Part shown: in pieces, positions 36,271 to 44,609 of the stretch
How the letters are laid out: the number at the start of each line of letters is the position of its first letter
Numbering within the stretch: position 1 is the stretch's first letter
Source of the DNA: an uncultured Dorea sp.
GTDB lineage: Bacteria; Bacillota; Clostridia; Lachnospirales; Lachnospiraceae
Length of the DNA stretch: 55,285 nt
Direction of reading: 5' to 3'
Assembly (NCBI GenBank): GCA_910585725.1
Contig: CAJUFA010000023.1
Location: forward strand, 1-55,285
Translations under genes and position numbers: made by a program
The notes under the pieces: generated by a model
The model's input: only the letters and a program-made list of their open reading frames with translations
The model's database searches: none
Told to the model about the DNA's origin: nothing

Positions 36271-36741
36271 ATGGAGTTCAATCATTTTGACCAGGAAGGA
36301 AACGCGATAATGGTAGATGTCTCCGGGAAGGAGATTACCGAAAGAACGGCGCTTGCCCAGGGAAATATTCGGGTAAGCCGGGAGGTTTTTGACGCGGTTG
36401 CCGGACGGAAAGTGAAAAAAGGGGATGTGCTTACGGTTGCTCAGGTGGCGGGGATTATGGGGACGAAACGAACGCCGGAATTGATTCCGATGTGCCACCC
36501 TTTGAATCTTACGAATTCAGAGATTACTTTTGAACTATATCCGGAAGAATTGGTGATTCAGGCATTCTGCAAGGTCAGGACAGAAGGAAAGACAGGAGTT
36601 GAGATGGAGGCGCTTACAGGAGTATCTGCGGCGCTTCTTACAATTTATGATATGTGTAAGGCCATAGATAAACGTATGGTGATAGAAGATATACATTTGT
36701 GTGAAAAGACGGGAGGAAAGAGCGGCGATTTCCGTTTTTGA
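36271..36741 (+). CDS. moaC: cyclic pyranopterin monophosphate synthase MoaC
   Basis: A 156-residue MoaC with MVDVSGKEITERTALAQG, the PMCHPLNLT active-site region and EMEALTGVSAALLTIYDMCKA. It makes cyclic pyranopterin monophosphate with MoaA in molybdenum cofactor synthesis. No other mo genes are in the window. Slightly short, as in other clostridial MoaC. Confidence 0.95.
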   Translation: MEFNHFDQEGNAIMVDVSGKEITERTALAQGNIRVSREVFDAVAGRKVKKGDVLTVAQVAGIMGTKRTPELIPMCHPLNLTNSEITFELYPEELVIQAFCKVRTEGKTGVEMEALTGVSAALLTIYDMCKAIDKRMVIEDIHLCEKTGGKSGDFRF

Positions 36742-36760
36742 CCGGATACCGGAGATAATA

Positions 36761-36802
36761 AAACTGTCAGGAAATAATAATTTTTTTATTTCCTGACAGT
36801 TT
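36761..36802. terminator. bidirectional terminator between moaC and glgD
   Basis: Perfect 17-base stem AAACTGTCAGGAAATAA (36761-36777) with TTATTTCCTGACAGTTT (36786-36802); T and A runs on either side serve both strands. Confidence 0.85.
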
Positions 36803-36809
36803 ATTTGGT

Positions 36810-37928
36810 TTATAAGGTATCTTCACGTCGGATATATCCCGGTTTCTGAGAATCGGAGATGATTTCCTTTGCATGGATGATCTTTACGTTCTTATCTACG
36901 ACCTGACAGTCAACAGTAGTATCTTCGCTGATATATGTACCAGGAAGGACGATACTGTTACGTACTACGGCGCCTTTCTTGATCACACATCCACGTCCGA
37001 TTACGGAATTCTCAATGGACCCCTCGATCAGACATCCGTTGGATACAACAGAGTTCTTGACATCCGCGGTCTCGAAGTACTGAGTCGGGCAGGAGTCGTT
37101 CGTCCGTGTGTAGATGGGCCAGTTCTCATTGTCAAACAGGCTTGTAGCCGTCTTCAAATCGATCAGAGACAGGTTCGCGTCATAGAAACTTTGAAGGTCT
37201 GTGATGGCGGCGAAGAAACCTCTGTGGGAAATACCGCGTACATCTAATTCTTCACAGGCATTGTTCACGATATCTGCGAGAGTGTACATGGATGACAGGG
37301 ATTTAGCCTTCTTGATCAGGCTGATGAACAGCTCTTTTTTCATAATATATGTATCCATGAAGATATTCCTGTTCTTGGCATTGCCCCGGTTTGGTTCCAG
37401 AGAAAGCACGCCTTTCTGACGGTTCAGATTCACCGTATTGCAGTTCAGGCAGGATTCTTTGGCATTATCAATAGCGTGATAAAGCAACGTGATGTCTGCG
37501 TCTGATTCGATATGATTCTGAAGCAGAGTATCAAAGTTAGCAGAGTAAACCATGTAACCTGGAGCGATCACCACATAAGGGCTGTGGGATCTTTCAATAC
37601 ATTCCATATTCTCGCTAAACGCAGCGATATCGGTGTTATAGATGTTGTTCTCATCTCTGGACTCGGAGAAAAGAATATGTAATCTTCCGCGTTTGGAGTT
37701 GATGTTATAATGACGTCCTGTTCCAAGATGTTCGATAAGAGAACGTGGTTTTCTTCTGATATATACCTGAATACGCTCGATTCCGCTGTTGCTCATGTTG
37801 GAGATCGGGAAGTCGATGACGCGGTATCTGCCGAGGAAAGAGAACGCGCCGATGGGACGGTACTCTTCCAGGCCCTTTACCCAGATGTTATTGCCGGAGA
37901 AATTCACAATTCCTAATGCTTTACTCAT
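36810..37928 (-). CDS. glgD: glucose-1-phosphate adenylyltransferase subunit GlgD
   Basis: A 372-residue nucleotidyltransferase-like protein with a left-handed beta-helix C-terminus (NSVVSNGCLIEGSIENSVIG). The catalytic N-terminal signature GGxGxRL is replaced (MSKALGIVNFSGNNIW), as usual for GlgD, the regulatory partner of GlgC in Firmicutes. It follows glgC by one base on the same strand. Together they make ADP-glucose for glycogen. Confidence 0.95.
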   Translation of the reverse strand: MSKALGIVNFSGNNIWVKGLEEYRPIGAFSFLGRYRVIDFPISNMSNSGIERIQVYIRRKPRSLIEHLGTGRHYNINSKRGRLHILFSESRDENNIYNTDIAAFSENMECIERSHSPYVVIAPGYMVYSANFDTLLQNHIESDADITLLYHAIDNAKESCLNCNTVNLNRQKGVLSLEPNRGNAKNRNIFMDTYIMKKELFISLIKKAKSLSSMYTLADIVNNACEELDVRGISHRGFFAAITDLQSFYDANLSLIDLKTATSLFDNENWPIYTRTNDSCPTQYFETADVKNSVVSNGCLIEGSIENSVIGRGCVIKKGAVVRNSIVLPGTYISEDTTVDCQVVDKNVKIIHAKEIISDSQKPGYIRREDTL

Positions 37929-37929
37929 A

Positions 37930-39069
37930 TTATTCTACCCCCTTAACACGTTTTGCAACGAGTTCGATATGTTCGCTGTCTGCGCATCCGACAACGGCTT
38001 CTCTGCCGATCTTGACGCCTTCCGCAACTAACGCGCGTGTCACTACTGCGCCGGCTTCTACTTTAACGCCGGGCATCAGGACGCTGTCGATGACCTTCGC
38101 GCCTTCGCCGACTTCCGCGCCGGTGAAAAGAACAGAATTACGCACCTCACCCTCGATCACGCATCCCTGAGTGATGAAGGCACGCTTAATCTGAGCGTTT
38201 GCTCCTATGTAATGCGGCAGGGTCGTTACATCTTCGGTGTAGATCTTCCATGTCGGATCATTCAGATCCAGTTCGTTGTTCGTATCCAGAAGGTCCATAT
38301 TCGCTTCCCACAGGGAGTCGATGGTTCCTACGTCTTTCCAATAACCTTTGAACTTGTATGCGTAAAGACGCTTACCCTCGTTCAGGAGATGAGGAATAAT
38401 GTCTTTTCCAAAATCATGTTTGGAATCAGGATCTTTCATATCAGAAACCAGCATCTTACGCAAAGCTTTCCAGTTGAAGATATAGATACCCATAGACGCA
38501 AGATTGCTCTTCGGATGTTCCGGTTTCTCTTCAAAATCAAGAATACGTCCTTCTTCATCGGTATTCATAATACCGAAACGGCTTGCTTCCTTCATCGGTA
38601 CGCCGATGACGGCGATGGTCGCGTCGGCATTGTTTGCTTTGTGTTCTGCGAGCATCTTCGCATAGTTCATCTTGTAAATATGGTCTCCGGAAAGAACAAG
38701 CAGATATTCCGGAGAATAGGTGTCAATAAAGTCGATATTCTGCGAAATTGCATCTGCGGTTCCGCGGTATACGTCCAGATTGGCATCGGCTTTCTCACGC
38801 GGAGGAAGTACGAACACTCCGCTGTCCTTTGCGTCCAGCCCCCAACGGCGGCCGGCTGCAACATAGCTGTTAAGAAGTACAGATTCATACTGGGTCAGTA
38901 CGCCGACAATATCAATGCCGCTGTTGGCACAATTGCTCAATGGGAAATCAACAATACGGTACTTGCCACCATATGAAACGGCCGGCTTAGCTACTTTGTT
39001 CGTCAGATCATGAAGACGAGAGCCACGGCCGCCAGCTAAAATCATCGCTAACATGGTATTTTGTTTCAT
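37930..39069 (-). CDS. glgC: glucose-1-phosphate adenylyltransferase GlgC
   Basis: A 379-residue catalytic subunit: LAGGRGSRLHDLTNKVAKP, WxRG-like DVYRGTADA, and LSGDHIYKM, with a beta-helix C-terminus. First gene of the glgC-glgD operon. The rest of the glycogen genes (glgA, glgB, glgP) are not in the window. Confidence 0.96.
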   Translation of the reverse strand: MKQNTMLAMILAGGRGSRLHDLTNKVAKPAVSYGGKYRIVDFPLSNCANSGIDIVGVLTQYESVLLNSYVAAGRRWGLDAKDSGVFVLPPREKADANLDVYRGTADAISQNIDFIDTYSPEYLLVLSGDHIYKMNYAKMLAEHKANNADATIAVIGVPMKEASRFGIMNTDEEGRILDFEEKPEHPKSNLASMGIYIFNWKALRKMLVSDMKDPDSKHDFGKDIIPHLLNEGKRLYAYKFKGYWKDVGTIDSLWEANMDLLDTNNELDLNDPTWKIYTEDVTTLPHYIGANAQIKRAFITQGCVIEGEVRNSVLFTGAEVGEGAKVIDSVLMPGVKVEAGAVVTRALVAEGVKIGREAVVGCADSEHIELVAKRVKGVE

Positions 39070-39110
39070 AGTGAGTCCTCTCTTTCCATTTGTGTTACAT
39101 GATATTTCCT

Positions 39111-39139
39111 ATTATACAATTTTTTGAACATTATTTCCA
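39111..39139 (-). promoter_or_regulatory. promoter of glgCD
   Basis: On the minus strand TGGAAA (39134-39139), 17 bases, TATAAT (39111-39116). A perfect -10 with a fair -35. Confidence 0.6.
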
Positions 39140-39210
39140 TATTTTTCGTAAAAAAACCCATATTTTTGTTATAAATTTGAACAGAAATAAAATTTTATTT
39201 TTAAAAATCC

Positions 39211-39239
39211 TTACATTTAAGGCGTTTTCATGATATAAT
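39211..39239 (+). promoter_or_regulatory. strong promoter of a structured RNA
   Basis: TTACAT (39211-39216), 17 bases, TATAAT (39234-39239); a second TATAAT touches it at 39241-39246. Start expected near 39247. Divergent from the glgC promoter 70-100 bases away. Confidence 0.7.
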
Positions 39240-39246
39240 ATATAAT

Positions 39247-39550
39247 AAATAAAGGGATTATATGTCATGGGGGTACAACTTCATAGCTGTTAGTCTAGAC
39301 ATATTGGCGTACAATCTTAGGCAGTAAGGGGAACTGTTAGATTGTGCGCTATTTATCTTCTTAGAGGGTAAAGGCCATAGGGTATGTTCGAACTGTCGGA
39401 TATGTTAATGGCTGTGCGGATGCTAACCGACGGTGTAGCAGGATGCATCTGGGCAGGAAGCGTGCAGACGGTTTGGAGCATGCACTGTTATATGGTGGAC
39501 ATGTGCCATATATCAGGCAATCCTTTTAATGGAATTGTTGATATTTAATT
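39247..39550 (+). ncRNA. structured RNA of unassigned family upstream of carD
   Basis: About 300 bases without a reading frame but with strong pairing. GCGTACAATCT (39307-39317) pairs with AGATTGTGCGC (39339-39349) over 11 bases and encloses a CAGT/ACTG hairpin with an AAGGGGA loop. ACTGTCGG (39392-39399) pairs with CCGACGGT (39427-39434). TATATGG (39489-39495) pairs with CCATATA (39506-39512). A final helix is possible at 39511-39545. It has its own promoter and no clear terminator, so it could be a free ncRNA or the long leader of the CarD-like gene. It lacks RNase P, tmRNA and SRP RNA hallmarks. A raiA-type RNA is one possibility I cannot confirm. Confidence 0.6.
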
Positions 39551-39579
39551 GAGCGCTCGGATTTTGTAAGGAGGTAATT

Positions 39580-40083
39580 ATGTTTAAGATTGGTGATTAT
39601 GTGGCACATTATAAGGAAGGCGTCTGTGAAGTGATGAGTATTGGGAAACTGAGTATAAGTTGTTCGGACAAAGATAAGGAGTATTATACTCTGAAGCCGC
39701 TCTACAATGCAGGGGGGACTTTATATACGCCGGTGGGGAATGAAAAGAAACAGATCCGGGAAGTGATCTCCAAAGAGGAGGCGCAGACATTGCTTAACGA
39801 GATTGCGGAGATTGAGTTAATCGGGGTTTCGGACGAGAAACACAGGGAATCGTTTTATAAGGAAGCGCTGTTAAAGAATCAGTGCAGAGATTGGGTTGCG
39901 ATTATTAAGACTTCTTACACGCGTAAAATGAAGAGGATAGCTTCCGGAAAAAAAGTGATCAATGTGGACGACAGGTATCTGAATATTGCAGAGAAGTTCT
40001 TAATCGGCGAACTTGCAGTCGCCTTGAAGATGCCTAGAGAAGAGGTAAAAGGATATATTAAAGATTATTGGAAAGAGAATTAA
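39580..40083 (+). CDS. CarD-family transcription regulator
   Basis: A 167-residue protein with the CarD/CdnL/TRCF RNA-polymerase-interacting domain at the start (FKIGDYVAHYKEGVCEVMSIG ... YYTLKPLYNAGGTLYTPVGN) and a helical C-terminal half with a basic patch (RKMKRIASGKK). CarD proteins bind the beta subunit and stabilise open promoter complexes. AAGGAGG site. The RNA described above runs directly into it. Confidence 0.88.
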   Translation: MFKIGDYVAHYKEGVCEVMSIGKLSISCSDKDKEYYTLKPLYNAGGTLYTPVGNEKKQIREVISKEEAQTLLNEIAEIELIGVSDEKHRESFYKEALLKNQCRDWVAIIKTSYTRKMKRIASGKKVINVDDRYLNIAEKFLIGELAVALKMPREEVKGYIKDYWKEN

Positions 40084-40174
40084 CAGAAATCAGATAACAG
40101 GTTAGATCTTTGGCAGGAACACAATATATCTCCTTGAATATATTATAGCATTAGAATTTTTAAGGAGGATTATT

Positions 40175-41257
40175 ATGAAAAAGCGACTGCTTGCAGCAGC
40201 TTTGGCCGGCGCGCTTGCCTTTGCTGCCCTGACCGCATGCTCTTTTAAGGGTGAGAAAGCGGGGGCGGATGTATCATCCGTAGAAACAGAAGATACGTCG
40301 GAAACAAAAGATACGGAAAAGAACACAGAAGATGACGCTGCAGAACCTGTGAAAGTTATATTGAATGAAGTTGCGCATTCTATCTTCTACGCTCCGATGT
40401 ATGTGGCGATTGAAGAGGGGTATTTTGAGGAAGAAGGCGTCGATCTTGAACTGGTCACGGGATTTGGTGCGGATAAGACCATGACGGCAGTGATATCAGG
40501 AAGCGCGGATATCGGCTTTATGGGTTCGGAGGCGTCTATTTATACTTACAATGAGGGCGCGAATGATTATGTCGTGAATTTTGCACAGTTGACTCAGCGT
40601 GCAGGGAATTTCCTTGTTGCGCGGGAAGAGATGGCGGACTTTTCATGGAATGATATTAAAGGAAAGAATGTCCTTGGCGGCCGAAAGGGCGGTATGCCGG
40701 AGATGGTGTTTGAATATATCTTAAGGCAGAACGGGATAGACCCTGCTCAGGACGTAGCGATTGACCAGAGTATTGACTTTGGGTCTACTGCCGCTGCGTT
40801 CGCCGAAAATCAGGGAGATTTTACGGTTGAATTTGAGCCGGGAGCCACAAGTCTTGAGAAAGAGGGTAAGGGATTTGTGGTAGCTTCTCTCGGAACCGAC
40901 AGCGGATATGTTCCGTATACGGCGTTCTCTGCGAAGAAGAGTTATATAGAGGATCATCCTGAGGTGATTCAGGGGTTCACGGATGCGCTTCAGAAGGGCA
41001 TGGATTACGTTCAGTCTCACAATCCGGAAGAGATAGCCAAAATGATCGCTCCTCAGTTTAAAGAAACGGATCAGGAGACCATTACAACTATTGTCACACG
41101 TTATTATGAGCAGGATACCTGGAAGGAGAATCTGATATTTGAGGAAGAGAGCTTCAATCTTCTGCAGGATATTCTGGAAGATGCGGGAGAGCTGACGAAG
41201 CGGGCTCCGTATGAGGATCTTGTTACTACGGAATTTGCCGAAGAAGCGGTAAAATAA
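40175..41257 (+). CDS. NMT1/THI5-like ABC substrate-binding lipoprotein
   Basis: A 360-residue lipoprotein with lipobox LTAC (C22), a Ser/Thr/Glu-rich linker, then an SsuA/THI5 periplasmic-binding fold (EVAHSIFYAPMYVAIEEGYFEEEGVDLELV; GFGADKTMTAVISGSADIGFMG). Relatives bind sulfonates, taurine or thiamine precursors. No permease or ATPase is adjacent, so it is an orphan in this window. The gene ends in a hairpin and faces the acyl-CoA synthetase. Confidence 0.85.
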   Translation: MKKRLLAAALAGALAFAALTACSFKGEKAGADVSSVETEDTSETKDTEKNTEDDAAEPVKVILNEVAHSIFYAPMYVAIEEGYFEEEGVDLELVTGFGADKTMTAVISGSADIGFMGSEASIYTYNEGANDYVVNFAQLTQRAGNFLVAREEMADFSWNDIKGKNVLGGRKGGMPEMVFEYILRQNGIDPAQDVAIDQSIDFGSTAAAFAENQGDFTVEFEPGATSLEKEGKGFVVASLGTDSGYVPYTAFSAKKSYIEDHPEVIQGFTDALQKGMDYVQSHNPEEIAKMIAPQFKETDQETITTIVTRYYEQDTWKENLIFEEESFNLLQDILEDAGELTKRAPYEDLVTTEFAEEAVK

Positions 41258-41295
41258 AGATGCGCCGTTACTGGTGAAAGATTTTGCAAATATAT

Positions 41296-41350
41296 ATGCC
41301 GAAAGAGAGGGATGATTTATTATCCGGATTCTTTCGGCATTCCTATTTCA
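41296..41350. terminator. terminator between convergent genes
   Basis: ATGCCGAAAGA (41296-41306) pairs with TCTTTCGGCAT (41330-41340), 11 bases, then TCCTATTTC. A second hairpin around AAAACAGG...GTTTT at about 41364-41387 overlaps the end of the minus-strand gene and may stop that transcript. Confidence 0.6.
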
Positions 41351-41384
41351 CAGACAACGAATAAAACAGGCAAGCCTGCATGTT

Positions 41385-43019
41385 TTATCTTCTGTTTTGC
41401 TCTTCTACAAGATGCGCGGCTCCGTACATCTCCCTTAACTTCGGCTTTTCAATCTTTCCGGTAGCATTCCTCGGCACGTCTGCGAATATGATTTTTCTCG
41501 GACGTTTGTATCTGGGAAGCTTCTTGCAGAATGTATTAATATCATCTTCCATACAGATGACGCCGGGTTTCAAAGACACGACAGCAGCGGCAATCTCTCC
41601 AAGACGTTGGTCGGGAAGGCCGATTACGGCGACATCCAGTATGGCGTCGTTGGTGCGCATAAAGTCTTCGATCTGTACCGGGTAAATATTCTCACCGCCG
41701 CTGATAATCACATCCTTCTTACGGTCTACCAGAAAGATGAAGCCGTCTTCATCCTCCATTGCCATATCGCCGGTATAGAGCCAGCCGTCGTGAAGAACCT
41801 CGTCGGTAGCTTTCTTATCGTTGTAATATTCGACCATGACGCCGGGACCTTTGACCGCAAGTTCTCCGGTCTCGCCCTGCTTTACCGGATTCCTCTGCTC
41901 GTCGGTGATCTTCGTCTTCCAGCCGAATCCTGCTTTGCCGATGGCGCCGACCTTATGGATATTATCTACGCCCAGATGAACGCAGCCCGGTCCGATAGAT
42001 TCGCTCAGTCCGTAGTTCGTATCATACTGATGATGCGGGAAATATTCTTTCCAGTGTTTGATCAGGCTTGGCGGTACCGGCTGCGCGCCGATGTGCATCA
42101 GGCGCCATTGATCCAGCTGGTACATCTCAAGCTTTATCTTCCCGGCGTCCATAGCCAGGAGAAGATCCTGCGCCCACGGAACCAGAAGCCATACGATCGT
42201 ACATTTCTCTTCGGATACGGCCCTGAGAATAAATTCAGGATTCGTACCTTTTAACAGCACGGCTTTTCCACCGGTCAGGAAACTTCCGAACCAGTGCATC
42301 TTGGCTCCGGTATGATAAAGAGGCGGGATACACAGGAAAACGTCGTCCTTTGTCTGTCCATGGTGGTTCTGCTCTACCTTGGCGGAGTGCATCAGCGCTT
42401 CATGCGTATGTAATATTGCCTTCGGAAATCCTGTCGTCCCGGAAGAAAAATAGATCGCGGCGTAATCATCGTCGTTAATATCAATCTTTGGAGACCTGCT
42501 GGAGCAGTTCGCGGAGTACATCGTATAATCTTCAGCAAAGCCCGGGCAGCCGTCCCCTACATAATAGAGCAGGCGGTGTTTACTGATATTGTCTGCGATC
42601 TCCTCCACACGCCCGATGAATTCCGGTCCGAATACCAGGACGTCTGCTTCCGCAAGTTCCACGCAGTACTGGATCTCTTCAGCAGAATAGCGGAAGTTAA
42701 GCGGTACGGCAAGCGCTCCCGTCTTCAGTATACCAAAATAAATCGGCAGCCATTCCAGGCAGTTCATCAGAAGGATTGCTACTTTATCTCCTTTTTTGAT
42801 TCCACGCTCCAACAGAAGATTTGCAAAACGGTTTGATTTTTCGTTAAAAACATTCCACGTGATTTCTCGTCTGTAGTAAGACGCGCGGACCGGTTCTATC
42901 AGTTCATACTCCTTCCATGTCACACGTCTTGTCTCCGGCATCTCCGGATTGATCTCTACCAGACATACGTCGTCGCCGTATAGCCGGCAGTTTTTCTCCA
43001 AAATATCTGTAATAGGCAT
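41385..43019 (-). CDS. AMP-forming acyl-CoA synthetase
   Basis: ATG 43019, behind AAAGGGGA, gives 544 residues; an upstream in-frame start at 43076 lacks a site. ANL-superfamily motifs: FSSGTTGFPKA, YGLSESIG, YTGDMA, ISGGENIYPVQIE and NATGKIEK with the C-terminal Lys. It activates a carboxylic acid with ATP and CoA. Best family match by eye is a medium or long-chain acyl ligase, but bile-acid or carnitine-type activities cannot be excluded. The AraC gene lies upstream on the same strand. Confidence 0.9.
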   Translation of the reverse strand: MPITDILEKNCRLYGDDVCLVEINPEMPETRRVTWKEYELIEPVRASYYRREITWNVFNEKSNRFANLLLERGIKKGDKVAILLMNCLEWLPIYFGILKTGALAVPLNFRYSAEEIQYCVELAEADVLVFGPEFIGRVEEIADNISKHRLLYYVGDGCPGFAEDYTMYSANCSSRSPKIDINDDDYAAIYFSSGTTGFPKAILHTHEALMHSAKVEQNHHGQTKDDVFLCIPPLYHTGAKMHWFGSFLTGGKAVLLKGTNPEFILRAVSEEKCTIVWLLVPWAQDLLLAMDAGKIKLEMYQLDQWRLMHIGAQPVPPSLIKHWKEYFPHHQYDTNYGLSESIGPGCVHLGVDNIHKVGAIGKAGFGWKTKITDEQRNPVKQGETGELAVKGPGVMVEYYNDKKATDEVLHDGWLYTGDMAMEDEDGFIFLVDRKKDVIISGGENIYPVQIEDFMRTNDAILDVAVIGLPDQRLGEIAAAVVSLKPGVICMEDDINTFCKKLPRYKRPRKIIFADVPRNATGKIEKPKLREMYGAAHLVEEQNRR

Positions 43020-43057
43020 TGAAAAATCCCCTTTCTTATATCGTTTATCATTTGTCA

Positions 43058-43113
43058 CTTTAACGCGTTTACTCATTAAAGTTAATGATACCCAATTTAA
43101 AAAAGAATGTCAA
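43058..43113 (-). promoter_or_regulatory. promoter and dyad of the acyl-CoA synthetase
   Basis: On the minus strand TTGACA (43108-43113), 17 bases, TATCAT (43085-43090). Just downstream is CTTTAA (43058-43063)/TTAAAG (43076-43081) with AACGCGTT at 43062-43069, a plausible repressor site. Confidence 0.65.
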
Positions 43114-43160
43114 TGCCTTTTTTCATCCTTGATTAGAGCTTGGTCAGAGCTTTGCTGCGT

Positions 43161-44024
43161 CTACGAAAAGTAACTGTCAATAATCTTGTTCTTCTGCCGG
43201 TATTCTCGCGGAGATACCCCGTATACTCCTTTAAAAGCTCTGGAGAAATGCAGAAGATTCGGGTATCCCACAGCCATGCCAATGTCGCCGATAGATTCGT
43301 CTCCGGTGATCAATGCATCCGCCGCTTTGGTCATGCGGTAATGGATCAGGAATTCCTGGGGCGATTCGCCGACTACTTTCTTAAATACTTTGCCAAAATA
43401 GCTTCGGTCCAGTTTACATTTCTGGGCAATATCCTCTACTGTAATATCCTTATTATAGTTATGTTCGATATACACGACTGCTTCCCTGGCATAGAATTCG
43501 CTAAGTTTTCCGCCCTGCAATTGTTTCTTGGATGCGGAGTATTTGATCAGGCAGTCCATGAACAGGTACAGATGCCCGATCCTCTCCATATTCGATGCAT
43601 TCTGGCTTCTGACGATCGTCATCATGCGTTCCTGTAAAGTCGGGCCATATTCAGGGATTGCCACAGAATATACAGGAGTTTTGTAGGAAAGCCCTGCAAG
43701 TTCCATGCATTCTTTTGCACGAAGGCCTCCGAATTCGACCCATATGTATTCCCATGGCTGGTCGTTGTCTGCATAATAGGTATTCACATATCCTGGTTCG
43801 ATGATGAATCCGTTACCTGCTTCAATATCATAATACGTTGTATTTCCTGCTTCATCGTTGGCATGCAGACGCCCTTTTCCGGACATTACGTAATGAAAGA
43901 GATAGTTATTTCTCACATAAGGTCCAAAAGAATGCAGTGGTTCACACTTTTCATACCCATATTGGTATATCGTAAGATCCATAAAACGTTCGTCTTGAAA
44001 TACTGAAAACAAAAGATTTTTCAT
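43161..44024 (-). CDS. AraC-family regulator with cupin N-terminus
   Basis: A 287-residue regulator: N-terminal sugar-sensing cupin (HYVMSGKGRLHANDEAGN) and two C-terminal helix-turn-helix motifs (ITVEDIAQKCKLDRSYFGKVFKKVVG; SIGDIGMAVGYPNLLHFSRAFKGVYGVSP). It is divergent from the sugar ABC importer and probably controls it. Ribosome site GGGGG nine bases before the ATG. Confidence 0.92.
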   Translation of the reverse strand: MKNLLFSVFQDERFMDLTIYQYGYEKCEPLHSFGPYVRNNYLFHYVMSGKGRLHANDEAGNTTYYDIEAGNGFIIEPGYVNTYYADNDQPWEYIWVEFGGLRAKECMELAGLSYKTPVYSVAIPEYGPTLQERMMTIVRSQNASNMERIGHLYLFMDCLIKYSASKKQLQGGKLSEFYAREAVVYIEHNYNKDITVEDIAQKCKLDRSYFGKVFKKVVGESPQEFLIHYRMTKAADALITGDESIGDIGMAVGYPNLLHFSRAFKGVYGVSPREYRQKNKIIDSYFS

Positions 44025-44609
44025 TATACGTTTCCCCCGCTTTTTAATGAATTTTATTTTCGAGAAGTAACGGACATGTACCTATTGTTTTTACTGCTTT
44101 TATTCCCGCGGACAACGAGCCAAGTGGGCATGTGTACATGCACATATGGCGGCTGCCGCGAGGGTCAAATACCCTGCTGCTCTGCAGAGCTGCAAATTCG
44201 ATGCCCCGCTGCCTGCAGCGGGATATTGGACTTCGTTATTTTGTTTAAAAATATAGCATACTTTTTGTGGAAAGTCACGAAATTTTTTCTATTATTTGCA
44301 TTATATATCATAATGCGTCTATAGTTTAAAAATTTCATCATAATCTCGCATAAGGGTAAAATTCAACCTCATAGGAATATTTACCTTTTTACAGCAAACT
44401 GCTATTATTCTACCTGTAAATTATATAAAATTCATGCAACCTAACGAAGCCATTCCGTTTCCGTTGTACTGTCTGTATTTAGATAAGTATGATTTAAGAC
44501 AATACATTGGTGATCTGTCCGGATTGTCCATGAGTTTGATTTCTGTCTGGCCGGAGTACTGGAACAGCGCCGTTAAGGTTATGTATGAAAGGAAAAGGAG
44601 AGGTGTGGA
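44025..44609. promoter_or_regulatory. long divergent region upstream of the sugar importer
   Basis: 585 bases without a gene. It holds the palindrome cluster at 44128-44222 (listed separately), a perfect dyad GCATTAT-N5-ATAATGC (44298-44316) that may bind AraC or another regulator, and a possible promoter TTGTAC (44464-44469), 18 bases, TATGAT (44488-44493). Confidence 0.5.
44128..44222. repeat. GC-rich palindrome cluster (REP-like)
   Basis: Within 95 bases there are five pairings: GCATGT-GT-ACATGC (44128-44141), GCGGC-T-GCCGC (44149-44159), GGGT/ACCC (44162-44174), GCTCTGCAGAGC (44179-44190) and CCCGCTGC-CT-GCAGCGGG (44205-44222). It is far richer in GC than the flanks, as for REP/BIME-type interspersed repeats. 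Confidence 0.6.

Noticed and set aside
38212..38976. 254-codon plus-strand frame inside glgC
   Set aside because: Antisense to conserved GlgC sequence, with no supporting signals.
39247..39550. Assignment of the structured RNA to 6S, RNase P, tmRNA or SRP RNA
   Set aside because: No closed 6S rod, no GAGGAAAGTCC of RNase P, no tRNA-like ends, no SRP tetraloop domain. A raiA-type RNA stays open but unproven.
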